Assembly: GCA_036429605.1 (NCBI GenBank) | Contig: JAVFKD010000004.1 | Location: forward strand, 434,001-498,000 | DNA from: Cladobotryum mycophilum | Taxonomy: Eukaryota > Ascomycota > Sordariomycetes > Hypocreales > Hypocreaceae | Length of the DNA stretch: 64,000 nt | Direction of reading: 5' to 3' | Shown: piece by piece, positions 21,296-34,034 of the stretch | How positions within the stretch are numbered: position 1 is the stretch's first letter | How the letters are laid out: each line of letters begins with the position of its first letter | Translations under genes and position numbers: made by a program | Notes under the pieces: generated by a model | The model's database searches: none | Told to the model about the DNA's origin: nothing | Seen by the model: the letters and a program-made list of their open reading frames with translations, nothing else

Positions 21296-22453
21296 ATGGT
21301 GAAGCCAACCAAACCGCCGGCCAATGCCTTCGTCGCCCACGCCCGCCTCATCTACAACCCCATCGGCTTTGCCAAGGGGTACAACTTCATCTTATGGTTC
21401 ATCCTCGCGGGCGCCATGGTGGGCTTTGTCCTTGCTCGCCTCCAGTATCTCAACTTGGACGGAATATTCTGCAAAGGGGAGGGGGCGGCGCTCTGCCCGG
21501 CGAGTGCTATTTCTACGACGAAACCACCAGGGGTAAGGTTGGCATCTTGCTGCATCTCGGGGCAGTCCTGCCCGCCGGCTTTCTCGTAGTCTTTCAGTTC
21601 ATCCCAGCCATCAGACATGGAGCGCTGATAGTCCACCGCATCAATGGCTACGCCATTCTTCTTCTTTCCCTCGTGGGCATGGCTGGTGTGCTTATGATCG
21701 CGCGACGTAGCTTTGCCGGCGAGCTGGGGATGCAAACACTCTCTGGAGCTGGAGTCATCATATTTCTCGGGAGTGAAGCCCTAGCATACTACAATATCGT
21801 GAAGCTTCAGCTGGAGCAGCACAGAGCTTGGATGATCCGCGCCTGGGTCAGCGTAAGTCCCCCCCCCTTCCACCCCCTCCTTTGTATCAGGCTGTTTAAC
21901 TAACCCTCCGCTTTTCTAGGCTGGATTCATCATAACCATGCGGTTCATCTCTATTATAATGGCCTCTATAATCGGCACCACTTCAAATGACTACTACACC
22001 GCTCGTCCCTGTGCCGTCATCGACTTCATCCTCGATCATAACCAAACCAGTGTCACAAACTACTACCCAGCCTGTTCCGCCTACTATTCTGGCGTGCAGC
22101 CTGGTCAAGTAGTCCCCATACATGCCGACATGATGGCATCCGATCGCCCGGATCAGGTCGTCTCTGCACTGACCTCCGTGTTCGGTTCAGGTGGCTGGAT
22201 CGCCCTCGCCCTTCATCTCATCCTCGCCGAGGTATACCTGCATCTCACTCCGGTCGAGGCCGAAAGACTTCGTCGTGTATCGTACCAGCGTCAGCTAGAG
22301 GCAGGAATGAAGAACCCTGGTAATGCTGGCTTGACGGTACAGTGTATTGGAGATGCAGAGCCGTGGGCCTATACAGAAACTCAGAGTAGCAGCATCACTA
22401 GTGAACCTGATAGTAGTCTTAAAAGCATTAATGACATTCCCATTGACGTCTAA
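21296..22453 (+). CDS. DUF2306 family membrane protein (one base missing)
   Basis: Exons 21296-21852 and 21920-22453, intron GT-AG with a C10 tract near its 5' end. The N-terminus (MVKPTKPPANAFVAHARLIY) leads to a first membrane segment near residue 30. The family core then has several membrane helices, HRINGYAILLLSLVG and the hallmark QHRAWMIRAW. The latter continues as AGFIITMRFI in exon 2. The C-terminus is hydrophilic. The segment before ALPGECYFYD is out of frame with the start. One added G in the run at 21481-21485 gives CKGEGGGALPGECY and a 363-residue protein with exon sum 1092. The function of DUF2306 proteins is not established. Convergent with the GH3 gene. Confidence 0.85.
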
Positions 22454-22644
22454 GAGTAACGGCAAAATACCAATAGAAATTGTCAAAGCAGTCGCAATAA
22501 TCAAACCGATTAGACAACACGATGCTCGTAGTCAAGTTAAACATCAATGGAACTTCCATCTACCCAATATTCCCTTCATTCATCCATGTTTCCCATATCG
22601 TCAAATATACATATTTACATTGACAAGCACATCATTGCCAATCT

Positions 22645-25194
22645 TCAAACGCCAGACCACCAGTAAGTCTCCTCAACCTTGAATGATCCCCGAATTCCCT
22701 TGTCTCTGACGACGCTGCTGTCGCTAATCATCACTTCATACTCGCCAGCCTCAACACACCACTGGTCCCTCTCCTCGTCAAAATACGCCGCGGCGTACTT
22801 TTCCAGTTCCTCAATGGTCACTTGCTTTGTTTCGCCAGGTGCTAATTCCACCTTGACGAATCCCTTGAGCTCCTTGACCGGGCGGTTGATCTTGGCTGGT
22901 TGCTTTGGCTGGACATATAACTGCGCGACCTCGGCACCCTTGACGGTGCCAGTATTCTTGACGTTGAGGGATACGATAATTTTGCCGTCTTTCGAGGCCA
23001 CTGACATGTGGGAGAAGGAGAAGGTTGTGTAGGAAAGACCGTGGCCGAAGGGGAAATTAACCTCCCTCTCAGCGTATTCGTAGTATCGATAGCCCACATA
23101 GACATCCTCACCATAGAGTGTCCTTCCAGCCTCTGTACGGTAGTTGAGGAACGCGGGAACATCTTGAAGGCGTTTTGGGAAACTGAGAGAAAGCTTGCCA
23201 GAAGGGTTCACATCACCAAACAGAATGTCGGCAATGCAATTGCCCGTTTCGTTGCCACCATACCAGGCTTGAACAACAGCAGGTGTTTGCTCCAGCCAGG
23301 GCATTTCCTCTGGCGTACCTGTCTGCATAACCACAACGGTGTTGGGATTGGCAGCAGCAACTTCGGCGATGAGTTGATCCAAGAAACCAGGCAGTTTCAT
23401 GCTGGCTCGGTCGGATCCCTCTGTTTCCCAATCGGCGTTTAATCCAGCGCAGATAATGACTTGATCATGCTCCTTGGCTAGCTTGACAGATTTCCTGACC
23501 TCTTCTTGGCCATCAATGACCTTGCAGCCACCGACACGTAGTGAGCCGTGGCCAGGGACAAAGGCATCGCTCTTCAGAGTGAATGTTGGCGCAGATCCGA
23601 ACTCAACCTTGAACCGATAGCTTTGGCCTTTTTTGAGTTGGACACGCCCAAGTTCCTCTCTGGTGGCGGCACCATAGAACGCATCCCCAGCCACCTGCTT
23701 TGTAGCATTATCAACAACGAGTTTATCATCGACATATGCCCTAGCAGTTCCTGAGACGACGAGACCAATCTCATAAGTGCAGTCCTCTTCGGCCACATAA
23801 GTACCCTCCATGTCAGCATACCAGATATCCGCGACGTTGGGATTACTGTAGTCTACCAAATGCATGTCAGTTTTGGTGAAGAACAGCTCATCGATAATTT
23901 CACGGTCGGGGGTGCCAGGGGCTGGTTGAAAACTCTCCAGCGCATTCCAGGTTGTCCATCATCTGTCGTACATTGGTCGCCCAAAATCGGAAGGAATCGA
24001 TGCGTATATGCGCCAACAGTATACGAAGGCCGTGATTCCAGTTTCGCGCTGATACCATCATAAGGTGTTACAGCATAGTATGCTGGCAAGGCAGCAGACC
24101 CTCCACCGTGGTAGGTTGCCGTCTTTGCGTTGGGGCCAATGATGAGCGTTTTCTTGTCCTTCTCCATAGGTAAGACATTCCCGTCATTCTTTAATAGCAC
24201 AATACTCTCGTTTCCAATCTTGCGGAGGAGCGCAGCCGTTTCGGGGGTATCATTTGTACCCTCTGGTCCCATTTCCACAAGCCCCAAGCCAGCCACCTTC
24301 TTGACCAGGTTGAGCACTTCCCGTACGCGGGCATCGATGACATGCACAAAGGGTTTTCCTGTTGATGCGTTAAATTTCAGGGCTTCGCCCCGAAAGCGGC
24401 TCGGTCCAGGCATTTCAAGATCCAATCCAGCAACAATGGCGTCTGTAGTGCTGTACGTGCCGTACCAATCGCTCGTTATAAGACCATTCCAACCCCATTC
24501 TTTCCGCAGCATTTGGTCGAGGTACTTTGGGTTTTCACTGCACATGACTCCATTTATACCGTTATATGCAGTCATGAAGGCGGCTGGATTGGCATCGCGA
24601 ACCGCAAGCTGGAAAGGGAGGGCGTAGATCTCACGGAGAGCCCTCTCTGTTATTATACTTTGGACAGTCATGCGCTTGTCCTCTTGGTCATTGCAAAGGA
24701 AGTGTTTGATGCAAGCTTGAACTCCAGTGCTCTGGATTCCACGGACGAGAGCCGCCGCACCAAGACCGGCCAGAAAGGGGTCTTCGCCGATAGATTCAAA
24801 CCCTCTACCACCCAGGGGCGAGCGCTGCATGTTAATTGTAGGGCCCAGAATTACATGTGCATTTTTCGCAATAGCCTCTTTTCCCATCATTTTGCCGGCT
24901 TCTTCGAGGAGAGGCTGGTTAAATGTCGAGCCCAAAGCCGTTCCACACGGGAAGCATGCGGCGCGAACTCCGTTGAAGAACTTGGTCCCCCTAACACCAT
25001 TGGGACCATCTGAAAACCGTATTGATGGAACTCCATGCTTTGGAAGTGCCTTTGTATGCCAAAAGTCGATACCTGTAGAGCGATTAGTTGATGATGTTGC
25101 AAGGGGTGGTGGGGAGGCACTCACCCGCCAGCAGATCAACCTTTTCGGCCAGAGTAAGCTTCTTAATGACTCTTTCAACATCTATATTAGCCAT
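22645..25194 (-). CDS. Glycoside hydrolase family 3 beta-glucosidase (one base missing)
   Basis: Exons 25194-25125 and 25072-22645. The enzyme hydrolyses terminal beta-D-glucosides by a retaining mechanism. The N-terminal barrel has RFSDGPNGVRG, KHFLCNDQE and the nucleophile Asp in GLITSDWYG. A PA14-like insert (DIWYADMEGTYVAEEDCTYE) follows, then the second GH3 domain and a fibronectin-III-like end (VKNTGTVKGAEVAQLYV). There is no signal peptide, so it is probably intracellular. The frame breaks after WRVFNQP. One extra C in the coding run at 23918-23921 restores GTPDREIIDELFFTKTDMH and gives 832 residues (sum 2499). Start 25194 begins MANIDVERVIKKLTLAEKV, a standard family start. Confidence 0.9.
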
Positions 25195-25678
25195 TTTATG
25201 ACCAATTGGCTGGTTCTCTAGTCGCTCGAAGGGTATTGTTCGTCTTGTCCTTGTGCCGCCCAGGTCACAGTAGTACGTCAAGGAATAGAGTATAAGCCAG
25301 GTCAATACTGAGCTGACTTCTAGAAGAACAATTCCGTGGAGTACAAATTGATGTGCTATAACACCGAGATATGTGAAATAAGTCTCGGGGAAAGAAAGAC
25401 TTTATAAGCCCAGCTAAGGGCATCACCTAGCTGGAGAAATCGTGCCATAACCCTGTGTCTCAGCCGTCAATTGACTTGAACACTTAGACAATATCTGCGG
25501 TATATCCGCTAAGCCAGACCTTGTGTTGTGGTAAGAGATCTTCATGTTTCTTTAGCCTTTTCGGGGTGGAATGACCGTCGGAGAATCCACAACACTCGGC
25601 AACATATTGTTTAAGTGTAACAAAGCACATCACGAGATGCTCCTTCAATGGTTGCGATGTAACATGCCCGCGGTGGAT

Positions 25679-25874
25679 CCCCGCCCGATATGATAGGTCC
25701 TAGACCCACTAAACTATTTAGCCGATATTTATCCATCATTGAAAATTGTTTTCCGGTGATTTACCGAGGAGACGGAAAAATCTAACCAATCGGAACCATC
25801 GAAATTATCTCTTTTCGGATCACTCCGAGACTCTCGGGACGACATTCCGCAGACGACGTTGACAGAGAGCGGGG
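25679..25874. promoter_or_regulatory. Candidate CreA/Cre1 sites upstream of the beta-glucosidase
   Basis: The carbon catabolite repressor motif SYGGRG matches GCGGGG at 25869-25874 and, on the minus strand, at 25684-25679. The closer CTGGAG at 25432-25437 also fits the degenerate consensus. Such short matches are frequent by chance. The only support is their position upstream of a gene type often under glucose repression. Confidence 0.2.
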
Positions 25875-28800
25875 TTGGGCAGCCATTTCACCCTCAGACT
25901 GCCCGACACTCCCCGAATCAGCCTCAGAGGAGCTCCTCTTTTTTGCAAAGTTGCTTATTATTATTACCTATGCTATAGCCATTCTTAGCACTTACAAAAG
26001 CCTCTCGCCACTGCTACATTCCCGTTCACAATGATGAGCGGATGGGGAACACCTGTTTGACACGCGGTTACAACACGAAAGACCAACACATCGCGCACTA
26101 GCCTAATAGGTGATTCCCATGAATAATTACCGATTTTTATGAATACGGTAAAGTTTATTGAAGGATTCCCCAGAGATGGCAATCGTGAACAGCTGACAAG
26201 CTGTCTCAACACTGAGCGACAAGACACGGCACAGATGGGGGCCCTACTACTCTACCACCCTACCATCCAGCTGCCGGCTGCCAGACTACCCATCCGACCG
26301 TCCAACCAGCCAAGTCAGCACCTGCCCCCAGCAGTTCAATCAACAGCTGGTTTTAGGAAACGAAACGACTCTGAAGCAGTCGCACAATTACGCCACTCAA
26401 AGGGGAATAGTCGTTTGCAGCTCGGTATACCCGTTGGTTCTCATCAACGTGTCGGTCAGATCGACCCAGTTCGAGGCCAGCGTTCAAGGATTCCAAGACC
26501 TGTTGACAAGGCTGACGGTTAGCCAGGCAAACTGTCTAGACCGGTCCGGAATCCGAGACGTGAACAGGGTTGCTGCATGCACGGCAAACCTCCGAGTTTG
26601 ACATTGTTGGTTGGTCATTGGGGTCCTGTTACAACAAACATCCGACGCTGGGATCACCCTGAAGGTCTAATTACATGTAACCGCTCCCGTTCCTCGGCCC
26701 AAAATCCCAAGTACGTCCGTCTTCCTGTGCCCGTCAAGCGTGTCAAACAGGCATAAGTGGGTTCAGCCAGATTGCACTTCGCCACTACCACATTCCTTTG
26801 AGGGGGCGGTTCTCGCGACAGTGGAACCAGCGTCACGGTCCATTGGTCTTTGTGCTGAACGCGAGCCTGGGGGCGGGCAGGAAGCTGCATTTCCGCCGGT
26901 TTGATTGAGAATAGCCTGGGCGGGGTTTTCAGGCACAATGTGAGACGGGGATCTTACGTGTGATCCCGAACCAAAGATCCGTTGTGATGCAACCTCAATC
27001 CTTCAGTCCCTTGTTTTTTTCTTTCTCAACGCTCGACACGAAGCTTTCTCCCAGTCTACCTCGCTTGCATTACGGATCATTTCGGACCCCAAACTCACCC
27101 GGACAGGCATGGCCAATCCCCTCTCTCAAATGTGCAGTCAGCAACTATCGTGCCCCATACCGCCAGAGCACCTGCTGCATACCCGTGGATTCATGTGCCT
27201 ACATACCTCGCATGAGACACAGACCATTCATACTACACGTACATAAGAAAATTCCCTGGTACGGTCGCATCCGGGGAAACAGGATAGCAGCCGAGATCTT
27301 AGATGCCTTCCGGGTGCCGTCATCAAATCCTTCAGGATGCCTCCACTGATAAACAGAGCTTGGACATGATCCTCCAGCGTCAACATATGAGCAATCTTGT
27401 CATTTATTACATGTCATCGGCGACTATCCGCTCCCCCACCTGCCACGTGGGCGAGTCCCGGGCGACAACCGCCTTTTTCAGGCCAAGAACTCAACAATGC
27501 GGCTCCGCCAAGATAAAGACAAATTACCTTTCTAGCATACGAAAAAGACGGGCTCCCCGTAATAATACATTGACACATTATAGGAACCATGCGTCAGATG
27601 GATATTACTCAAAAATAAAGACCCCCTGACTATTTATTTCAAGCCAATATCGCTTTGCTTAAACCGAACTTTGAGTTCATATCCCACTGATCGAGGAAAA
27701 GGCAAAGATGGGTCTGTCACGCCGATCTCGTTCCGTACCTTACACCGCCATGTCGCCTTAGTCCCAGGTGATTCGCAGCCTTACCACTCCCTTGACGAAA
27801 CTCATAAGGGGCTAGCTAGGTGGTGCAGGCGAAGAATAATATGAGATTGATTATGGCTCTACGACAATCCCCTCCCCATAAGAAAACGCACGGACAGCTA
27901 ACACCCCCCAAATCGTTCTTCGGTTGTTGTATCATTATTGGCTTCTTTTGTCGCCCGTCATATTTGTACATCTTCACACTAAATATGCAGTCAGCCCGCG
28001 GATGCGGTATGACGACCACAATCCCTGGCTTCAGAAACCGCTGAGGTCAGCGGCTTGCACTCGGGGATTATTCCGGTTCTCCATCTGTCACGACGGCCTA
28101 GCAGGTCTAACCAACGTAAGTGCCACGTGCTATAGAGACCCTAGGCCCCTTCCTGTTCAAGGCAAACAACTCTCAAACATCTGGAGATGCGATGAATCGA
28201 GTTTGGGGAGACAGTCAGGGGTAGTGGGTGAACGGGACGACAGACGGGACGAAACGAAACGAGAGTGTAAGAGCCCTATTTTTTTTACTTCTTTTATGCT
28301 GATGGGTCACGTCATAGTGTTTAGAGTACATGGATCGGACTTGTAGCAAAAGTTGACCATGGCGATGGATTGATGGGCAAGATGGGGTTGAGAAGACAAA
28401 CATCTGGACCTCTCTGGACTCTACAGATAAGACCGACCCACAAACGCGCGCATTGAGACGTTATCGGTATAACAGCTCATTTCGAAAGGGACCGAAAGCC
28501 CCAGGGTTATCGTATCCGGCTATGATAACCACGACCGGCTACGGATCCCTAGCAACGAACGACAGTTCAGTGGCTGACCTGCGAATTTACACAAAACCGC
28601 ATCTTGTTTGAAGTTATCCCAACAGAGGAGTTGGTAGCAGTTGGTGTGACATTGCTAGCGCGTTTACGACCAGGGATGGGAAAGCAAAACAGTCTCAGAA
28701 GTCTCAAACCATAATTTCAAGTGTTTTAGATGGAGGTATGCTATATCGACCCCAGGTTTCGGGAGGGAAAACGGTGAACGGATAAATTACTCCATGCGGT

Positions 28801-30838
28801 CAAGTTCTTGCTGCATAGTCGCGTCGTACAATTTCCAAGGCCCGCTGGCTTTTGATCGACGAAAGCCCCTGGAAAAACCCTTGAAAGCAAGGCATGGAGG
28901 GTTCTCGCAAAGCCCTGGTTTTCAAGGTCTATGGGTGAAAATCCTCCGACCCCGGCCTCGGCAGCGCTTTCACCGACGACCCTGTAGGTGGTACAAAGAT
29001 TGACAATCTTTATTGTACTACCCAAAGGGTATGCTTGTGATTAATCGTGGCATATGAATTGCCGCGATGGTCGCTTGGCAAAGGCTGGGTACGAGGTAGG
29101 TAAGGAGCAGGGGTGAGGTTTTGACAGCAAAGGCTACTCCAAAGTACCGGTAGGCGGTATGGCGTCGTTTGCCAGTGTATCCCAGCCACATGGCGTCTCC
29201 CTGGAGACTCTTGACTTGGGAGCAGTTGCCTTTCTCACTCTAGACGCATAGGAAAAGTGCGATTAATGCGACGGATGTTTTGCGGCAGTCGTTTTGAGAT
29301 GCGGCCTTTTTCTTTTCTTTTCTTCTTTCCCCTTCTTCTCTTTGAGAGAGTCTAAAGCGCAAGGTAAAGATAAAAATACAATGGTGCTCCTAAATTACTT
29401 ACATCGATAGCTTCCTACATACGGGTGGAGTACGCCTCCTCGGTTGCTCCATTTCTCGGCGATGGCTGCTGATGGGCTCCAAGGTCTAGGGTGGCTGGTC
29501 ATGCTAAGTATGAAGCCACTGACAGCATGCCCTGCCTCTAGGGACCTACATTCATCCAGGTAAGGTACTACTGCCTACTAGCCCAAGTAAGAAGACGACA
29601 GGCAGGCAGCGATGAGATGCAATGATGCAGAAAGTAGGTCACGTTGACAGAGATGTTGTGAGGTGTGCTGTCCCTGAGTTGAGGTGTTGTCCCCCCTGAT
29701 TTTGGCATCGCGACAGGCGCGGTTGCTCTTATTATTCTCTTCATGTATGATTGGCTTGACTACTAGGTATTGCATGTTGCATTGAGTGAAAAGGTGTGTG
29801 CAGGTGTGCTGAATGTACAAAGTAGATCATTCCCGAAAAAACATGCCATCGGGCTGCAGTTTTTCTTCTTTCCAGCCCAACAGGGCTCCTCTGTCTCTCA
29901 CCTCTTGCACACACATAACAACTTCTTGTGGGAGGGAACGCCTGCAATGCCTAGCTTGTCTTCTCTCCAAGGGACCCGGCGGCGGAGGAAGTACTCCAAG
30001 TATCTCGAAAGGGTGGGGAGTGCATAGATGATAGGTATTTACACCGCCGACACCACCACTACCATAAAAAAAGAATTGGGCGCCTAAATGGAGAACGGGC
30101 GTGGACTCCGAGCTGGAGAAAAGAAAATATGAAGCTAATAAGAGGAGGGGGAGGCTAGAAAAGAGAGGCTTCGAAATGTCTTCTAGCGTCCTTCTCCCGC
30201 TTCTTCTCCCTTTGTCCCCTTTTTCTTTCTTTTCTTTCTGCTTCGTCTTGTTCGTCCCTCGTCTAGGTAGTGTGGCTATCCTGTCTGTATGTCCCTGCTC
30301 GTTATCTAGTGGCTTTTCGGTCCCCTTCGGCCAATTCTTAGCCCGAAAACACCTGTTGCAAACTAAACAACGCCACAAGAGGATGTCTCGCCATTACTAA
30401 ACAATAAATAAATAAAAGGAGCAGGTTTTCTAGCGGCAGCCACTAGAAGGACGTTTCCTTGGGGAGAAGAGGAGGCCAAGATTGAGATTGAGGGGAGAAG
30501 AGTATGGAGAACGGAGTAAGAAGCTGTGGCTAGGCCTTTAGCGCTTGTTGGGGGTGTTGGGGGAGAGGGAGGGGAGGGGAGATGTCTTGGTGCCAAGTCC
30601 CACGCCTTCTCCGCTATCGAAATTTTGTCGACAGCCGAATTCAGGGAAAAGTGTTAGGGGGAGACTTGAAGAAGGTGAGGAAGAGGAGGAGGAGGTGGTG
30701 GTGCTGGTTCAACTAATTCTCATATTGATGGGGACTGGTCGAACAAGATCCGACAGTGTTTGGTGTATTCCATTCACACTGTCCTACAAAGTACCTCCTC
30801 TTCCTGTATGGTACGTACCTCCCCACCAAACACCCATG

Positions 30839-31090
30839 CTCTCTCTCTCTCTCTCGCTTTCCTTCAGCAGGCTCTTCTGTACACGCCACTTGAACCATGC
30901 AACGCAACAACGTCTCTGGACCGACCAGCCAGCACCACCGCCGGCTGTCTCTCTTCCTGGCGAGAGCAGCATCTCCACCGTTCCTCTTTTACCATCCCTC
31001 CCTGTCCTGACACTGCTACTGCTGCTACTACTCTGCTACGTATGTACATACATGCTGCCACTGACTGACTGACTGACTGATTGACTGACT
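30839..31090. repeat. (CT)n and (TGAC)n microsatellites
   Basis: A pure CT run occupies about 30839-30857, and CTGA tetranucleotide repeats fill about 31060-31080 with a degenerate extension to 31090. Confidence 0.85.
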
Positions 31091-31601
31091 ACAGCATCAG
31101 GAGCATGCCTGCCACTACCTATGCACCACACCTTTCGGCATGCCCCCTCCTCAATGGACACCAAGGTACTCCTCTTCCTGCATGTACGACTAGGTACGAC
31201 GATGCATGTCTTCATACGCTGCTGCACGATGCGAGAGCGACACGTCCCCACATTGAAGACCCTGGTCATATGCAATCGTGGATACCCACACCAACTGCAC
31301 CTGGTCAACCTCGAGGTCGACCTGGTCCTCAACTTGAGGAGAAGACCAACCAAACGGACGACAAGTTGACCATGTTCTACACATGCCTATACCTGTACAT
31401 ACTGTACGATACAATCCTGTCATATTTGTTGCTGGCTGCTCGCCATCGTCACTTTTTGTTTTTTTCTCTCTCGCGTTATTCCCCTTGAACCCGCCCAAAA
31501 AAAACACGGCGTTCCTGCAGCGACATCTGCAGCCATCACGTACATTGATCTGTCAAGGACTCGGTACGTCATAATTAATCTATATTTTTTGGTAAAAAAA
31601 A

Positions 31602-31621
31602 ATATATATATATATATATAC
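31602..31621. repeat. (TA)n microsatellite
   Basis: A pure AT dinucleotide run follows an A-rich tract. Confidence 0.85.
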
Positions 31622-32856
31622 ATAAAACAAAATAAAAATACCTTCACAATCTCTGTGAGACCTTGATGGTCTCCCTTAGAGCTGACCATGTCAGACCGAA
31701 CAGGACAAGCAAAAAAGCGCCGGCCAGGCCAGACCACACAAACACACCAGCCCCTCGCCCAGAGAGATGAGGGAGATATCCCAAAAGCACCTTGCTTTGA
31801 ACCTTGCCACCTCTAACGGCCCGGTGAGGGGTTCAACACCCTGGTCTCTCTAATTTGGGGTAAGGGAAGGGCCCCTATGCGTTCGTTCATCTGCCTGCCT
31901 GCCTGTCTCTCTGTCTTGTTGTTCGCAAAGCAACGCAGCATTGAAGAATATGCACGCACATGTCTACGTCTCCTACCATCACACATGCACGTACCATAGG
32001 TATGCAGATTTGCTGACACGACCAATCCCACCCCGGAACGCCCCCGAGAGACACACAGCCAAGACAAGAGCTAGAAGTCCATCTTACCTTGCTCAGCTGG
32101 CCGGTCACGATATGCCACTCCTGGAGTCGGTACAGGCCAAGATGCTTAATGCCCATCACCCATCAATGGAGAATGGAGAAGTGGTGCGGTGCGGTGCGGT
32201 ACGGTGCCAACAAGATAAAATTGCGGGATAAGCGGATATGCAGCCCAACTTTTTCTCTTCTCCCACGATCACCGATCACTTGCAGCATCGTCGTGCCGCT
32301 TTGAGGCTGGCTTTATGACGCCAAGTTGCTCGTGATGTGGCCGAAATCGTCTTGGCCTCGGCTTTGGGATAACATTTTCTTTTTTCCCTTACGGACGAGT
32401 GTGGACCAATAGATTGTACAATATTCCCTACGGGCATTATTGCTGTTTATTTCACCTCCCCGCTGACCGACCCAAACGCATGGGCCGCAAAGGACAAGCC
32501 TGACCCTGTCGCTGTCCGTTTTGTTTTTGCAAGCATTCTGTTGATGAAGGGGGTGTTGCAATAACGGCACATCACGCCAATGCTACTATACCCTCTTTGC
32601 ATTCTGCATCCCCCATGTCGACGTTTTCTTCTTCTCCTGCAAGCATAAATGACATCACAAGGTAGGAGGAGTGGCTTGGGCATCGACCAGCTCCCAGGGA
32701 CATGGTATTTTGGACCATGTTTTCTCCAATTTCTGAGATTTGTTGTGAAACCACCCCCACCCCCTCAACACACAACTGTTGAATATGCAGAAGCAAAGAA
32801 CCACGAGAACCACTGCCACGAGGATGGCCACGACAATGACAACCACCACCCCAGGT

Positions 32857-32858
<2 letters not shown>

Positions 32859-32889
<31 letters not shown>
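32859..32889. repeat. (AG)n microsatellite
   Basis: About fifteen AG units without interruption. Confidence 0.9.
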
Positions 32890-32892
<3 letters not shown>

Positions 32893-33988
32893 CACAACCC
32901 TGAGTCTTGGCGCCGTTGAATGTTTGAAGGTACCCCATGAACAACTCATACATTGACAGGGCACCACTCGCTGATAAGACGGTCTAGTTTCTTCCGATGT
33001 ATATCATTAGCGGTATTATATGACATCGAGCGATCTAGATAATCACCTGTCATCTTAGATTGTCACTTTAGTCAATCCCTACCGACACTTCTTACATGAC
33101 AGCATCTCAAGGACAACTACCGAGATCCATCCATTCACAATGCTGTTCTCCTCTCGCTCCTCACCTCCATCTACGGGTATCCCCCCACCGAAAGGAATCC
33201 ACTTACTCAGAGCGGAATCCGAACCGCCCACATTTACTTACGGCTTTTTTTCTTCCCTTTCGAACTTGAGTTGTCTTTACCTTGTCTCGCCTTGTCTTGG
33301 ATTGAAAGAGCGGGCACTAGACTTGCACTGCCTTTTGCCACATACCATTTTCTTACCCAGTCCTTGGGTACATGTCCTTCATAGGTAGGTAGCTAGGCGC
33401 AAGGTCTACTTTACTGAAACATCGGTAAGGCTATGTGTCTCCTAATTTCGCCATTCTCTCCCCCTCCCCCTTCTCAATCTGACACTCTTCGTCTCGTTCT
33501 ACTTTCCATCCTATTTGTCTCCCCTCTAACTTGCAACAAAGACGGGCGTTGCCGGGACATTTCTCAACAAGCACGTCGTATCCCGTATTATGCTGCCCGT
33601 CTTCCCGTCCCCAGTCTCCCGTCCAGCCCCCATAGATCACACAATGCTTTTTCTTCTTCATTCTACACCTGCTGTTTATGGGAGAAAGTAAACCCATAAA
33701 AAGTATGGCTTTCGGGTGGTGGGTGCCCGAGTCAACATTTAACACCTCACTCAAGCATAGCCTTACCGTGGTATAATAATAATTAATTAAAACAAGAGGA
33801 GCCAAGAAATAGTCTGGTTCCGAGAAATTGAAGCCCAGTCAGGGTTTACGATAGGGCGCGCAAGACACACACATACATACGCATACCCAAAAACTCCTAT
33901 GGCGGAACCGTTCTAAGTAAACTCCAACATGTATGTATGCATGTTTGACCGACACAAAGCGCCGCATATGGTGAGTTTTTGTGTGCGT

Positions 33989-34034
33989 GTCTCTCTCTCT
34001 CTCTCTCTGCCATGGCAAATTTTTTTTTTTTTTG
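33989..34034. repeat. (CT)n run followed by T run
   Basis: CT repeats at about 33989-34008 are followed, after a short spacer, by a T15 stretch near 34020-34034. Confidence 0.85.

Noticed and set aside
31750..31850. Possible tRNA: GAGAGAT pairs with GTCTCTC around a GGTTCAACACC box
   Set aside because: No GG in the D loop, no anticodon stem with a proper loop, and the T stem pairs poorly.
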